From positions 312,001-376,000 of the forward strand of contig WPIO01000177.1 in assembly GCA_009760855.2 (NCBI GenBank): a stretch of 64,000 bases of DNA, written 5' to 3'. Made by a program: the position numbers and the translations under genes. The notes beneath the pieces were generated by a model that worked only from the letters and a program-made list of their open reading frames with translations, did no database searches and was not told where the DNA came from. Shown here piece by piece: positions 10,620 through 24,413 of this stretch. The DNA comes from Cristatella mucedo. Lineage: Eukaryota; Bryozoa; Phylactolaemata; Cristatellidae. Position 1 is the stretch's first letter, and each line of letters begins with the position of its first letter.

Positions 10620-12060
10620 TCTATATCTATATCTGTAGAGGTATACAGCTATACAGAAAGTAGCTCTGACAACTTACCCGCTGTCCATGCGGGCACGTTG
10701 GCAGCTGGCTAAGGCAATGCAGCGATTGCAATCAAGACAAGTTAGACATTGTACTGGTGTCACTGCACTGTGTGCCAACTGCATTCGAAGAATTAGCCGA
10801 CTAGCCGACGAATTGGGCAAGCTGGACTTGTGCAAGGCGCCAAGCGCGCCTGCTGTCGAATCTGCTCATAATAAAGGCCACATGCCCATCTCTGGTCCCA
10901 ACGAATAACTAGCCGCTCGGTAAAAGGGTACTAAAGAGGCAGCTGTCACTGACAACCATTCTAGTCCGGTCAGCCAGGCATTTCTAATAGACCGAGGGTT
11001 TACTTAATACGCCTGTCCCCCCTTTAATAGCCTGACCTCCCCGGCCCGGCGGGAGGTCATCACCCTCGAATTCGTGGACGGTTGTTGAGCGGCTGCTGGA
11101 GTATCCTCCAGCTCCCACCTAGGCTAGGAAGTCTTGAAACTGTGCTTACTGCCGATGGCAAGTCAATCTCGCTTGGGAAAGGCCAATGGAGGCCAGGAAA
11201 ATACTGAGGGAGTTTAGTGCACCCCAGCTCCAGGCGTTGTGCTAAAATCGCTTGCCTTGGTCTGGTTCCACCTTTGGAATTCACTCATGTTAACTTTCTT
11301 TAGGCATTATCGTTGCTGCTACAGCAGCTGCCTCCTTGGCCTGAATCCACACCATCCAAGACCTTTCTTCTAGCCCAGAGAGGGCCAAAAGTCTCACTTG
11401 GCTTGCGACTTCTTCTAATCTACCCAACAATTGGTAATGTCCTGCTTCATATGTGGTTCAGTTCATCAGTACTTGCTTTTCGTGTACCCTTTGCATCGTG
11501 TTGCAGATGTCAGGAGGGAGTGTGGATTTTGCATTTTGTCTTCTTGTTTCAATTAATTAGGAAGCCATTAAGCTGAGTGCATGTGCTTCAGCTATGCTGG
11601 TAAATGTGCCACCTGCTGTGTGAGCTACCAACTTACGTGTGGTTTGGTCTCTAAACTTGCTCCACATGCTCCGTGGCATCACCACGAAGGTTGGCCAACT
11701 TCCCTCTAGGGGATGCCGAAAACGACTGGCTCTTCCAGAGCTTTGCTTTGGGTCTGCTTGGTCACCTACTTGGTGACCTATGCCCTGCTGTGTTTGGCCT
11801 CATGTTAGTCATCAAGTAGTCAAAGGGGCTGTTCGATGCATTTGACACCGGCAGCCATTGGACCCACAATTTGCATATCAGCTTAGCATCTATGAGCCTT
11901 TGATATGTAGCCACATCTGTGGTTTTTTACTCCTAGTTGGAGAAACTGTGTAAATGGAAAGCAGATTCAGCAAAGTCGTAGATTAAATCTCTTCCAATGG
12001 GCCACAGTGCATAGTAGAAGAAACCAGGGTGGGGAGGATATGCCATTAAGGCTACTCTGC
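10620..12060. other. No gene recognised
   Basis: Unique-looking sequence. The only open frames are short (at most 87 codons), found on both strands, and show no domain signature. Confidence 0.4.
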
Positions 12061-12131
12061 TGGTGAACGGAGGCATTTTCATCGGAGGAATTGTCATGGC
12101 CTCACTTACTACCGAGATGAAGAGAAACATG

Positions 12132-12300
<169 letters not shown>

Positions 12301-12309
12301 GACCAATAG

Positions 12310-13330
12310 AGTGGATAGGTTTCTGTAGATCGAGCCTACCAGAACTTCTCTCATCTCAGGCCGATGACGATGGAAAAAAGCCGTCAAACAAAGCTTGACA
12401 ACTCATGCATTATAACTTCTTTTTTCGATGCTGATGATGGAGTACCCAGTTGCTAAACCCATGTACATGGCTGATGCTGCACTTGTCCCATCACTGGGAG
12501 CCACCCCGAGCCTGGCAAGCAGGAGCAAGCAGGAGAAGTAATTCTTTTGGCCTGGTGATGGCATGCTCGGGTAACCGACTGGTCGCCGACTCCCTCACTT
12601 GCCAGCCGAAGACTTCAGACTTTAGGACGCCCTCAGAAAAAAGCCTCGCCCACCGAGATGCTGCAGCAGGATCCTCATTGGCTATAGCAAGATCTAAGGC
12701 ATTCACCAGCAGCCTTGCCTCTAGGTCTGTCTACAGTCTAAGCCCAGTCTAGGGCTCTACAGCCAGTGGCTAGGAATCTTTGTGGGATAATGTTTCTTGC
12801 TACTCGAGTTTATTCATGTGTGCATGGTGTTTGCAGCAGCCTATCATAATCTTACATTGTCATGTTTGTTCTGCTATCTTAGAGATAATGATCATCTGTC
12901 ATCAAACAAATTCAAGATTTGCCGTAGGGACCTTCTTATTCTTCTAGAATGTATCACAACAACTAGCTGGTGTTTACGAAGGTTAGTCGCGGCTTTAAAA
13001 AGTACAAAACCTATACTGTCACCTTGAAAGGACTAGGTATCATCGGCTGCATATATGCAGCACTGCAGTACTGTCACAGGTCAGCCACGTTGGGGTGGGA
13101 ACCGTAGCAAGGATTATCAAAGTTACCGGACTAAACCTTGCCAAAAGTGATCAATCATAGGAATGTGGATGGGGCATAGTTGGTAGCCACCAGCAAGCCC
13201 TGCAGGTGATGCAAAGAGGGCCCCCTTGATCCCCCTTGATCCACCGATCGGGGTCGATGTGTGTTTCTCTACCGGTGGCTGGTCACGTCACAGCACGCTC
13301 TAGCAAAGTTTGCTCGTTTACTTGCGACCG
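12310..13330. other. No gene recognised
   Basis: No repeat family or coding signature visible. A short CCCCCTTGAT duplication lies at about 13228-13250. Confidence 0.4.
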
Positions 13331-13379
13331 TTAGGAGGTCCAGTTTGAGCGGCTACTACTCCACCCACTGCTAGACCTC

Positions 13380-14728
13380 TGCAGTCTATGCACTCCCAGG
13401 GCTGTTATAGGGACATTCCCCTCGACATGGCCGACTTATTAAAGCCAGCTCTAGGCTTGCACTTCTATGCGGATGACACTCAGTTGCACCTTTGCTTTGA
13501 TCCCTCCCAGCCCTCGAGCAGATCGAATTCTCTCAACTCCCGTGCTGCATGTATTGATGACATCCACACATGGATTGCAGCGAATTTTCTTAAATTGAAT
13601 GGTGATAAAACCAACTTACAAGTTATGGGAAAACCAAGTGTGATTCAGAAATTAGAAAGGCTAACTCTCAAAACCGGCTCTGCCTGAGTATCACCTGTTG
13701 AATCTGCACGAAATCCACGTGTCACGTTCCAAAGTGACCTTTCATTAGCCGACCACATCAGCTCCACCACCAAGTCTGCCTACTTTCAGCTACAAAATAT
13801 TGCTAAAAGTTGGGCTTCTATAGACAGGAATACCAAATCTAAATTGGTTCATGCATTGTGACATCGGGTCTTGACTTCTTTAACTCAGTGCTTGCTGGTC
13901 TCCCGGCTAGTGTAATCTGGCACTTACAGCTGGTACAATACTCTGCAGCTAGGCATGTCTGTCGTGAGCGTTGCAGTTGCCACATCACACCACTTCTCGT
14001 CGACCTGCTATTGGCTACCAGTCGGCTTCAAGTTTCTATCGCAAACTTTTCAAGTCCCTTCATTATTTGGCTCCAGACTACCAATCAGATCTACTGCCCC
14101 AGCATTTGGCTAAGCATCGTACCACCAGCTTTTGGGAATCTAATTGTTTTCCTATACCAGTCAAGCAACAAATTGACTCCAAGGTTTTGTCACTCACTTT
14201 CAGGTCCCTTCGTTCTTTGGCTCCAGCCTACCTCTCGGATCTTCTCCTCCACCAGGCTAGGCATCAGCGGTTCACCCACTTTTCGGAATTTAAGTGCTTA
14301 ACCATACCTCGTACAAGCCTCGAATCCTTTGAAGACCGTGCATTTAGTTTGTATGCTCCTAAAGCCTGGAACTCACTCCCTCTGCCTCACGACATCTACT
14401 GACTTGTCCACATTTAAAAAGAAACTAAAATCCACCTATTTATGATAGCATTTAGTGGGCTCCTCTGATTCGTCCTTTAGGTATGTACTTATGCGTGATA
14501 ATACTGCGCATGCTGCCACCAACCATACTTGCATGCTGACCCTGTGCATGTCACCCCTAACCATGTTATTCTTGCTGTTTATTGAGCATGCTACCACTAA
14601 CCATTCGACCGTGCTTCCTTTGCAGCAAATGTAAAGTGCCTAGAAAGAGATTGAGTTATCTGAGGGAACTTTATCAAATGTATTAATATTGTTATTATTA
14701 GTATTATTATTATTATAGCTGTGAAAGA
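13380..14728 (+). mobile_element. LINE-A copy with an internal duplication
   Basis: Plus-strand copy beginning inside the reverse-transcriptase domain (LHFYADDTQLHLCFDPSQPS at 13456-13515, with the catalytic YADD). It continues through DIHTWIAANFLKLNGDKTNL, SRLQ and HITPLLVDL, then the C-terminal LYAPKAWNSLPL, the 3' untranslated region, the conserved tail and an ATT-rich end (14680-14725). The segment encoding YLAPDYQSDLLPQ...RTTSFWESN is followed about 140 bases later by a second version, SLAPAYLSDLLLHQARHQ, so part of the C-terminal domain is tandemly duplicated. Frameshifts make it inactive. Confidence 0.85.
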
Positions 14729-15008
14729 CATGGTGAAACAGCAAAGCCTTGCTTTGTGGGGACCATCTACACTTCGAGCTTCTGATGCTGATGGCAGATG
14801 CTGATGTTGCATCAGATGCCACTCTGCTTATCACCCATCACATTTAGGTCAGTGAAGAAAGTACAGAGGAAGAGAGTGGGGCGAAAAGGCTAAGAAAGAG
14901 TTGTTGTAGTATAGTTAGGATAGCTTCAGGAGCCTATGAGCATATTGATACGCCAGCAAGACTGTTGCAGAACTGAAGATGACAGAGAGAGGCACCGAGA
15001 GAGCAAGA

Positions 15009-15009
15009 G

Positions 15010-15048
<39 letters not shown>

Positions 15049-15132
15049 AAGACGGCGATGGGAAGACGTGGAATGCAAGAAAAATGCTGGGAGAGCAGAG
15101 AGAGCAGAGAGAAAAAGAGAGTGAGGGAGGAA

Positions 15133-15190
<58 letters not shown>
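15009..15190. repeat. (GA)n microsatellites
   Basis: Two arrays, about 15014-15042 and 15137-15190, separated by purine-rich sequence. The long apparent open frames across them are low-complexity artefacts. Confidence 0.95.
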
Positions 15191-15191
<1 letters not shown>

Positions 15192-15199
15192 ATGATTGA

Positions 15200-16690
15200 G
15201 TAAGTAATGACAGACCGAAAGAAAAATAGAAAAAGAGCGAAGAACGAGTGAGAGAGAGACGAGGGAAGAATGTGGGGAAGGGCCAAGGGAAGAGCCAAGG
15301 GCAGGGAAGGGCTGGGACAGAGACTCGATATCGACAGACGTGACAGACCCAGATACAAGTAACAGGGCTGTGCAGTTCCTGCCTGGACTGAAAAGCTGAC
15401 AGTAATCAGTCACCAAACACATATCCCTGTCTTGAGATAGATAGCCAACAATCGCTCGACATGGTAGTGAAGAATGCTTCAGGAAATTGATGCCAATCGC
15501 TGAGACATCCCTCCCTCCCTCCCTCCCTGGTAGAGAGCTCCCAAGCACTACATTGCACGAAACAAGTCAGTGGATGCAGAGGGATTAAGCAATCGTATGA
15601 GTGCAATTAAGCGATTTCAAATAGGTCACCCACAGCCTAAGCATCTAGGCAGAAATACTGACTTTGCCATAAGGCTGCAATAACTGAATCTCCCCAATCT
15701 GCCAGACCGGTGAGGTCCAGCAGCAGGGAAGAGAATGAGACAGGCTGGTTTGTACTGCTTGCTTTAGACATGCTTCCATGCAGTCCTACACAGCGCACGA
15801 CAACCGCCAGCTACTGATGTGGCTGTAAAGCTACTCACTGTGATCAGCTGCAGCATCTTCTGCTGTGTGGAGTATGCAGACGATATGATAGTCCTACTCG
15901 TACAGAATGTACAAATATGTGCACTCTGCATGTGTGTGCCGGTATATTTACATACACCAAGTTGTCTATCTGGGTACAGCTGCAGAATCTACTCACGTCT
16001 AACTGCTTTCGGAAAACTGAACGGTAGACACATTGCACAAAATCAGAACATTGAGCTTGTGCAATGCCGGCAAGAGCAATAATCAGTAAGCATAGCCCGG
16101 AGTAATTACTATGATACAGGTTTATGCCTCATTGAAGTAATTTTGTCTGCATTAATCACGACTAATCCAGCAAAACTATCTAAATGGATAGTGAACTTCG
16201 AATCAACCATGAAATTGGTTAGTAGTTTCCTGGTTTTTGCACATTAAATGGGAAACGATTTGCTGTTGTTAACAATCGAGCCTGTTTGCTGTTCCATGCT
16301 GTATATCTTGATGGCAGTTATCAAATGAAACAAGAGGATGTCTTAGAAGTGTGTCCCCTCTCCTTGGCAAACGATTTCAAAACACGAGACCCCTCACACC
16401 TACTCCTTCTCCTTAAGGATGAAAGCACAACATGAGAGCATGCAGCTAATACTGCAGACCTGCAGTATTACTGCATCACAAGTCTGTTGGCTGCCTTCAG
16501 CTTGATCGATCAGCTTCATATTTACCATTGAGTGCATGCATATAGCATGAAAGGCTATAGAGATTTTGCTTGTCGTAACGAATAACCTGATTTTTCTAGC
16601 AATGTATAGAGAACTTGCCTGCATCCATGAGCCTAGCCGTGGTCGAGAGGCATCCAAACACAGAATTCAACACACACACGCACACACACA
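15200..16690. other. No gene recognised
   Basis: Mixed sequence. It holds a (TCCC)n run at about 15508-15528 and a short perfect inverted repeat, arms 16447-16457 and 16460-16470 (TAATACTGCAG) with a 2-base loop. Confidence 0.5.
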
Positions 16691-16697
16691 TACAATA

Positions 16698-16820
16698 TGT
16701 CATCTGAATAGCACCCCAAGAGAATATGATCTCTAGCCAGCTGCTTTACATCTGCTGCAGGGCTCGAGCATGCCACCTTGGCCATTAAAGGTCAGCACCA
16801 TACCCTTGGGCCAAACCAGG
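16698..16820 (-). mobile_element. SINE-B copy
   Basis: Minus-orientation SINE of the type with a LINE-like tail: GAATAGCACCCCAAGAGAAT and ...GCTTTACATCTGCTGCAGG, then a B-box-like GCTCGAGCATG and a head CCTTGGGCCAAACCAGG. Compare 26768, 34459 and 60822. Confidence 0.7.
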
Positions 16821-16829
16821 GAGGCAACA

Positions 16830-18840
16830 CATTTTTCTCTCTCAACAAACTTTTGCATTTTGCAACTTTTGCATTTCTAATGGTCCAAAATAAGTCAAAA
16901 TGAACAAATTGTTCAGCAGAGTGTGCATTGTATTACGGACCTAGTTCAACATGTGCCGAACAGACTTCGTTATCTAAGGTACTCACACTTCACGACCCAG
17001 ATTGCGAGTTCATGTCCAGGAGAAGGCAACTTTTTTTTCTGTTTGCTGAAAGCAGGGTAAGACAAAAGAGGCACTTTAATCAGCTAATCTTCACCTTTAC
17101 TTTACTTTACTTTGAGCACATTGATTATGCAACCACCGTGGCCATGCAGAAATGCTGTTGTCAGAGACAAGGTTCAGTCTAAAGTAAGCAAGCTCGAGTC
17201 CCGTCGCGGTTCTCGGTGAAGCCTATAACTCGCAAGACTTTGATCTCGTTTAGGCAGAAAACTTGCCACTGAATTCAGACGCAGGTGAGCAGCCAGCTTG
17301 CCAGATCTGCCGCATGCTGACGACGGCAGTGGCTACGACTCAAATCTTGGAAGCAGCCTCGACGACGGTAGTTTGAAAAACCTGGTTTATCACTAGTGTG
17401 TGGTCTGTGCATAACGATCAGAGAAAAAATGACTAATCGGTAAGCCCCGTGGGTTGCAAATCCTCTAGTGCTGATGAGTTGGCAGCTGGCCAGCCCAATT
17501 GGGGGGTGTCCGTAGCGGCATTCTCGTGACAAGCTGGAGAATTCCTTTTTATATTGTAAATGAGCGCTCAAACAGACTAGATTTAATCAAGCAAACGGGC
17601 TCATTCCAACAGATGACATAGGTGTAAGTTTTATTGATGCTACAACTGTTGAATAAATGCACGAAACTCAGTTCTGGACTACCATACTCTCTTCGCTCAA
17701 TGAGCTGGAGCTCAGCTTCTATGTAGTTTCATGGCCAGCAATGGTGGCCCAGTAACCGGGACTCTAAGGTTGCACATAGCCTCAACAGCAGCAAAGCCGG
17801 TGGCAGCCTTGCAGGCAGATGCTGCAAGCCTTGAGTGCTTAGGCTCTTCAGGTGACAGATGCACTGGATGGACCTTTGAGGTGCGGCCGGTGCCTTAGGG
17901 TCCGGCATCCTTCGATCAGGCAAATGCATCTAATGTAATGTTCCTGTCCTGGTATGCCTGTCTAGTCACGTTACTGGAATTCAGATACCACCACCACCCA
18001 CCCCCCCCCCCCCCCGATGGCTACCTGACCGCATTGGATCGTGTTGCTTCAGACTTGGCCAGCATCACAGGATCGATCATCAGCCCTCATCATCTCGACA
18101 ATCTGGCAGATAAAGGTGGGATACCAGTGGGATACCGTGCAGAACTAACAAAGACCGATCCTTTTGTTTCCCAGCGCCCTTACTGCTTAGAACGACCCCA
18201 TTCATTGTGTACTAAACTTTTCTGTTAATCAGTGCCCATTCGGTGTTCGTTATTGATACCAAGCTTCATTCGTGCCTTCTTGATAGTGGCCTCTCGAAAG
18301 TAAGCACGTTATAGCTGGCTGCTGCACACGAGAAATAAAGCACCACTACGACCCTGGATTTAAGGAGGATCCGATGGTAGCCATCTTTCTGGTGGCCTAT
18401 GCATTGACAGATGGCTCCGCTGGGTGCTCTGCTTTAGAACGCCAACCACCTCCCACTACCTGTGATCAGTAGCCGACAGAGACCATGATAGGCAGTTAAT
18501 GACAAATGACACGTAATCCCAGCTCAAGCAGCCACCGCTGCTTTAGGAAGCACCCTTCGAGAACAAATCTGAGCGAAGGGTACAGTATCCCAAACGGAGG
18601 TTGTGGATATTCTGGAGATACAGCGCTGCCACTACTGGTAGTCCGAGGGCAAAGTCTTATGGTCGATATAATAGGTGGAATAGCTGTATGTGGGTGCATG
18701 CACACCAGTGAATATGTGTGTGCATTTATTTATTCATATACAAACATACCAATCTACCGACATGTGCGTATGTATTTATGTATGCAAACAAAGACTTATG
18801 CACATTCATTCGCAAGCACTTTTACACATTCTCATGCAAA
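16830..18840. other. No gene recognised
   Basis: A C run lies at 17999-18015. No repeat family or convincing exon is visible. The longest frames lack initiation context, domain motifs or splice consistency. Confidence 0.4.
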
Positions 18841-18857
18841 CACCCGAGGTCGCTCAG

Positions 18858-18858
<1 letters not shown>

Positions 18859-18930
<72 letters not shown>
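18859..18930. repeat. (CA)n microsatellite
   Basis: About 36 CA units, almost uninterrupted. Confidence 0.97.
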
Positions 18931-18936
<6 letters not shown>

Positions 18937-18959
18937 TGCACACTTATGCTTCTTTGTGG

Positions 18960-20255
18960 GTTAGTTTGATGGATTAGCCATGCCACTGTGTAATAAGGCT
19001 CGAAAGCTTACTGCCCCTAACAGAGTTTGTCGCCAATAGTAGCATCAGTAGGCACCTTACACCTTGCACATGCTTGTAGATGATCACTGTCTACAGCTAC
19101 ATCCACACCGGCAAATGTTCGGAGTAATGAAACCCTTGAACTTGTCTCGAGTGTCAAACCAGCCACGAACGATGCTGTCCTAACAGTTAGGAGTCGGAAC
19201 TAGCCTCGTTGTCAAGCTGTGGCAGGAACGCAACTCTCAGCTGGCAACAAGAGAGATCTCGGAGGTGTGGGGGTCATAGGTTTCTTGGCATGCGGCATGT
19301 AGAATGGCACAGCGGCCATCTATGGATGCATAAGTGCTGCCACCAACACATAAGGAGCTACTACTCTCAGCTGAGATAGTGGCAGTGAGAAACAGTGCAT
19401 GGTTCCATTCGAGAGAAGAGTAAGCCTACGACATCTTGCCATTGAAAACTTAAAAAAGCAAGTTACTTTAGTTTGAACCATTGGAATGTCGTAGCACAGC
19501 TTTTCTTAGCAATAAATTTCCATATTCTGCATTCTGTAAGACCCATAGACTAACCTCCTCAGGCAAATTGAAGGCTGCATTTAGATTGTTTTTGGGCTTT
19601 AAGCTGCATTTGGGCTTGATTCAACTTGTTTATAGCCATAAGATCGTTAGGCAAACTTGGCAAAGATCACCAAATATCATCGCGAGCAGTAGAGGAAGAA
19701 GCTGGTCGGTCACACAAAAGCTGGATGCTGCACTTAAATGCGAATGCTTCGTGCTGCAGATGCACTCGAGCTCACGGCCTTGCTGCTGGGTTTAAGGCCC
19801 ACTGGCCGAACCTTGCCTTCCTCAAAGCTATTGTTACGCTTGTTCGTGCGGTCGTGCACAGCAAAAGACGGCTCAGACAGATGCCGTTTATTGTAACGGT
19901 TATCAACTCGGTTATGTCTCTGCCACCGACCCAAGGACTTCTTTTCCAGCTTGCTTTGCACACTCTTATGCTAATTACTTCCTTGGCTGTCCTCTTAGCT
20001 CAGCCGTGTTCCTCATGTTTTCTTTGTTTGTTGAGATGAAGGCTGGTGGCTACCGTAAGCGCACCAAAATATACTCAAGCTTTGATCATGATATCGAAAG
20101 CTGTCAAGAACGATCGTTACGGTTGTGTAGAGTTAGGGATGAAGATATACATTTACACTTACATAAATACATGCATAGATGCCATACGTGTACACACAGC
20201 ACAAGAGCTTGACTAGGGGACAGCCGAGATTGATATGTCTGCCGTGTTAAGGTAG
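18960..20255. other. Mostly unassigned; possible old LINE end near 20035
   Basis: GAGATGAAGGCTGGTGGCTA followed by CCGTAAGCGCACCAAA (20034-20070) resembles 24128-24165 (GAGATGAATTATCTTGGCTA then CTCTGTGTGCACCAAA), which follows a LINE-C fragment. This may be another LINE-C 3' end. The rest shows nothing recognisable. Confidence 0.35.
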
Positions 20256-20261
20256 GTGCAG

Positions 20262-20350
20262 GATTGATAATAATGACAATAATAGGAAATTTGCTTAGCA
20301 TCCTAAGAGAACTAAATTTCTTTCTAGACTTCGTACATATGCTGGAATGG
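20262..20350 (-). mobile_element. Solo retroelement tail
   Basis: An AAT-type repeat is followed by the shared tail in minus orientation (CATCCTAAGAGAACTAAATT then TCTTTCTAGAC). No coding sequence is attached. Confidence 0.6.
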
Positions 20351-21005
20351 AAGCATGTCAGTTGATTAGTGGGAATAACATTCACTGTGTCAGTACAATA
20401 AAGATGCAGGGGACAACTTCACACGTAAATGCAGTCTGCATGGTGCTTGCCTGTAACTGATATTTAGGCTCATCCTGAATCGAAGGTTCTACAACGACTA
20501 AACGGTGCTCGCCGAGATTTAACTGGCAACGCCCTTAATGTGTTACTAACTTCCAGGCTGGTGTCTGAATTAACGGCTATTAAGTGCTGCTCACTACCGT
20601 AAAGCTGTACTTAGGAATTCGACATGTACGAAATAGCAGCAGCTGGCTGTAGTGAAAAAAAAGCTGCACACTTCAATTCATGTGAGTTAACAAAGTTCCA
20701 AGACTTGTACAGCTTGTCTGCTTGCTACTGTTAGGCAATCGGCCATGTTTTTGAAGAGGAAAAACCGTAAGGAAAAAGGTTCCGAGGAACCAGTTACTTT
20801 GTTCGTTTCCTTAGCGACGTTACGGTATGGTATGAACTTCGAGGGGCATCTCTCTATCGATGCAGCTATCTACAAGCAGAGAGCTCGGACGTGATTTGCT
20901 CAATATGGAAGTCAAGCTCTGAACAAAAGTAGGGGCCTCCATGTTCAGGTTTACAAGCCTGGGCATTATTAACTTCAACGTCAGATACAACACTAAGGTA
21001 GTTGA

Positions 21006-21090
21006 ACATAATAATAATAAAAAGACGTTCGTCTAGTGCACTGAGAGAAATGAATCTCTTTCTAGGCACTTTATGTATGCCATACAGGAA
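21006..21090 (-). mobile_element. Solo retroelement tail
   Basis: ATAATAATAATAAAAAGACG, then CGTCTAGTGCACTGAGAGAA and the CTCTTTCTAGGCACTTTA block. This is the same LINE-A/SINE-B 3' end, minus orientation, ending in TATGCCATACAGG. Confidence 0.65.
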
Positions 21091-21109
21091 GATGTAACCA
21101 GCCATCTAT

Positions 21110-23835
21110 TATTCCCTAATGATAATCAGCCAGAACTTGCATTTTGAATGGACAACAAGCGTGGGGCACCATCTGATAAAGTGGTCCAGACTCACAAAGC
21201 CAGCGCCGATGATGCCCAGGTTTGTTGGCCATTCAAGCTCCTAAAGTTTCTGTCCTGGCCACCTCCCCACCCCAATATTTGATAGCAGTCGACAGAGTTT
21301 ATAGAACTTGATACAGAGCCGCCTGACTTGCTCCAAAGGTGAATCTTGCAAAGCACACTCTGCAGGGCGGCTAGTGATCTTGCTGCTAATGGGTTGTTAG
21401 ATTGCTTGGGTGCATGACGGAGAGCAACATCTAGGGACCATAAGACAATTTACTGGGTGGTTCAGTGCGTTTACACAGAAGGCAACTGCTGTCGAGAGAC
21501 ACCTATTTCATTCAATTCAGATGCCATCACGTTCGTTGAGCACTGGAAAATTATGTATTTAACCACAAACCCATCCAGTATAAAAGCTTTCTCTAGGAAG
21601 ACCCACCACACCTCCGACTAGTCAATGCTGCAGGCTAGGCAATTGCAGGGCAAAAAGGCCAGAGCTTCGGTAACCTGACCGAAATCCGGACCGTCCCCTA
21701 TCGCCGTGGGCGATGGGTGGAGCAGCAGTGACTGGAGCTCGCGACCATTGTCCTTAGCTGACTAAAGAAGCACATGGCTAGACACTGCGGCCCTCAGTCT
21801 ACACCTTCAGCCCTCCGAGCTGTGGTAGGGACACAATTCGTGATCCGAGGCAATTGAAGCTTGAGTTTTCGGTAGTCCACAGCAACAGCCGAAGCGATGG
21901 CCAGTCCACACGTGCACACTGGCTTCACATCTAATTAAATGCCCAGTACTCAGTTTTTTGCTTGAGGCTGATGCCAAGTGCTGTAGATAATTGAGACTTA
22001 GTCTGGGGAGTCCAGATCTGTGACACTCTGCATGGAGCAGGGCCTCTCACCGACACCTCGGCCTCCCCTCACGGGGGGGGGGCCCTGGCACCCCGCTGAA
22101 GTGCAAAGTTCAGTAAAGACTGCACACCGGCTGAGGTCATGGGCCCTCTTGTCGTGCTCACGTGCATCTCACCGGCAGCCGTCCAATATGATGAGTCTGC
22201 CTGAAGGGCAGGCTCGTGAAAATCCAGCAGTGTGAAGACTCTGCCAACGCGAGCTACTGACATTCAACCTGCAGGCGAGAATGATGAAAGCATGTGGCAC
22301 TGATAAAAGCGCGACTGCTGCAGCTGCTTCGGAAGCAGATACGTGTGGGTTGCCACGCTCACACGCACACACATGAGGGCTTCCACGACAGGCTGCATAA
22401 GAGCAGAAGATGACACGCCCTCAGGGGCACAAGCCGTCACAAGCATCCTAGCAGACGTGCAGGCCTCGGCCGGGCACCTCAAAAACGACTCTGCCAGCGA
22501 GATAGCAAGCCCACCTAGTTAGACGAGGTTACGAACGTATATCTTTACTGTTTCACAAAGTTATTTAGTGGTCAGCAAGCTGAACTTAGGCACGAGGCTT
22601 CGCTTTGGGAAATGTCTTCACCTCACTGTCATTCATTTGATTTCTACTTCATCAAAGAAAACTGTCACTAAAGAGCCGGCCCATCAGGCGAGACCGCCTG
22701 CTATGGACTGTCTGCTCGAGCATCGAAGCTTACTTGAGTGCATCCTTCCTGTCCAGCACTGGCGCCACGTGCGCCAAAGCTCGGCTTCGAAGCTCGAATG
22801 ATGGCCTGATGTAAGGTCTGTTGATTCTGGCAAACGCCGGTTGCCCTGAGATGCCATGTACGAGCTGAATGAACTTATCCATGTCTCGCACGTGAACTGC
22901 TCGACTTTTAGCATGCCTTGGTGTCTCTTAGCAACCAATCCATCGGTTGGTCGATGGCTTGCCGAAAAGGGTTGCCACTCTCCTTACTGCTACTTCCACG
23001 GGAAAGATCTTCTCTTATCGATTCTCTACGCGTTGGTCATCTCCATCGCTACAGGTGCCAGCTTAATGCTCTGAGCAGTGAAAGCTTTGAGTTTCTTGTA
23101 CAAAGCTGTCAAATACTGCAAGAACTGGCCGAATGCCTACAGTTGACTGATTTGGCATTTCGTCATCAAATGTCGTCAGCAGAAGAGCCGTATCCACTAT
23201 CACTTGCAATGTGCAATAAAGAATTGCCTGCTTCAGGCCTCGAACCCAGCAGACAGCTGGGTCGTGAAGTGCCAGCACCTTACCCAGGGGCTAACTTTGG
23301 AGGTGACCTTGGAGTTCCTGACGTTAGGTACAGCATTGCTGCCCCGGCGGCTGTTCCAATTTCGAAGCTGACTCACTCGATTTGCAGGTACTTGTACTTG
23401 TTTTGGTAACCAGGTGTGCAAACCCATCAGGTAAGATGGCACCTAACCGATCGGTTAATCATTTCTGTTGTCATAATGTAGACCGTCTTGGCCCAGAGTA
23501 AACAACCGACACTTGAGTGCACAAGCAAGCAGTGGCTGGCCGGCAAAGTTACTCCAAGGGGGCTGGGTTTTTCCGAATGCCTATGGCAAGATGATTCACT
23601 AACAAGTGTGCCTTACACTTGGCTACCATAAATCATTCACCTGCCGGGTACTCCTAGCTTGACGGCCCACGAAGGCCGACAGCAAAGAGATCCACTGACT
23701 GAGGCTGCTTACATCGCATTTTTACCTCCAGACAGCAAGATGCCACTGAGAACGCTACATATGGTTCACTTAAAGTCAAGAATATTCCTTCTTCCATTCA
23801 TCGTTGTGGCATCATGATCCTCAGTATCATTCCCA
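21110..23835. other. No gene recognised
   Basis: No family motif or repeat copy recognised in about 2.7 kb apart from a G run at 22075-22082. The longest frame (22918-23409, plus) is 163 codons without a recognisable domain, and an opposite-strand frame overlaps it. Confidence 0.4.
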
Positions 23836-23839
23836 CCTA

Positions 23840-24175
23840 TAGCTGAACATACACCAGCTTCAGACCCCTTGTTCTCTCAGGTCAACTGACAATAAATTAG
23901 CTGTACTGTTCCTTCTGTTGAGAATGTTGGCAAAAGCAGCTTTGCTCTGCAGGTCCTTAACTGTTGAACTCACTATCACAGTTCTTCGGCAATGGCATCT
24001 TCTCTCCAGCTGCCGACTGCGGCACATCTTTTACAGCCGTCCTGAGCTGCTGCTTCCATGCTACTAACTTCAACGACTGTCCTCCCTGACTCAGCGCTGC
24101 TCTTAACTTTCTCGTTGTTGCATGAGATGAATTATCTTGGCTACTCTGTGTGCACCAAAGCTGCTAGCTTTTTTA
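23840..24175 (+). mobile_element. LINE-C fragment (third LINE subfamily)
   Basis: CAATAAATTAGCTGTACTGT and the following GCAGGTCCTTAACTGTTGAA correspond to 52500-52600, where the reading is VDNKLAVPFL...NFSSAGPRLWYSLP. RLWYSLP is the equivalent of KAWNSLP in CR1/L2-type proteins. This copy is more decayed and has no open frame. Confidence 0.55.
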
Positions 24176-24413
24176 AGTGTGCTTTAGAACACTCCTTAAC
24201 GTAACACTTTTAGTCCTGGTGGCTTTGTAGAGTTACAGACTGAGATACATTACTTCACATTATTGCATGCAAGTACAATTATGCATGGAGCATCTCTCAT
24301 TTTGCTTGTGCATCACTGGCACTGTGCTGTAATGGTTTTGGTCCGATCTCAATGGGAGACTCCAGATCATTGATGTAAATGGGTACAGTCGTATGAGAAA
24401 TACTAAAAATACT

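Noticed and set aside
14915-15548. 204-codon minus frame rich in Ser and Leu
   Set aside because: Crosses two (GA)n arrays; the non-repeat ends show no domain.
22918-23409. 163-codon plus frame as a gene
   Set aside because: No recognisable domain or splice context; overlapping frames exist on the other strand.
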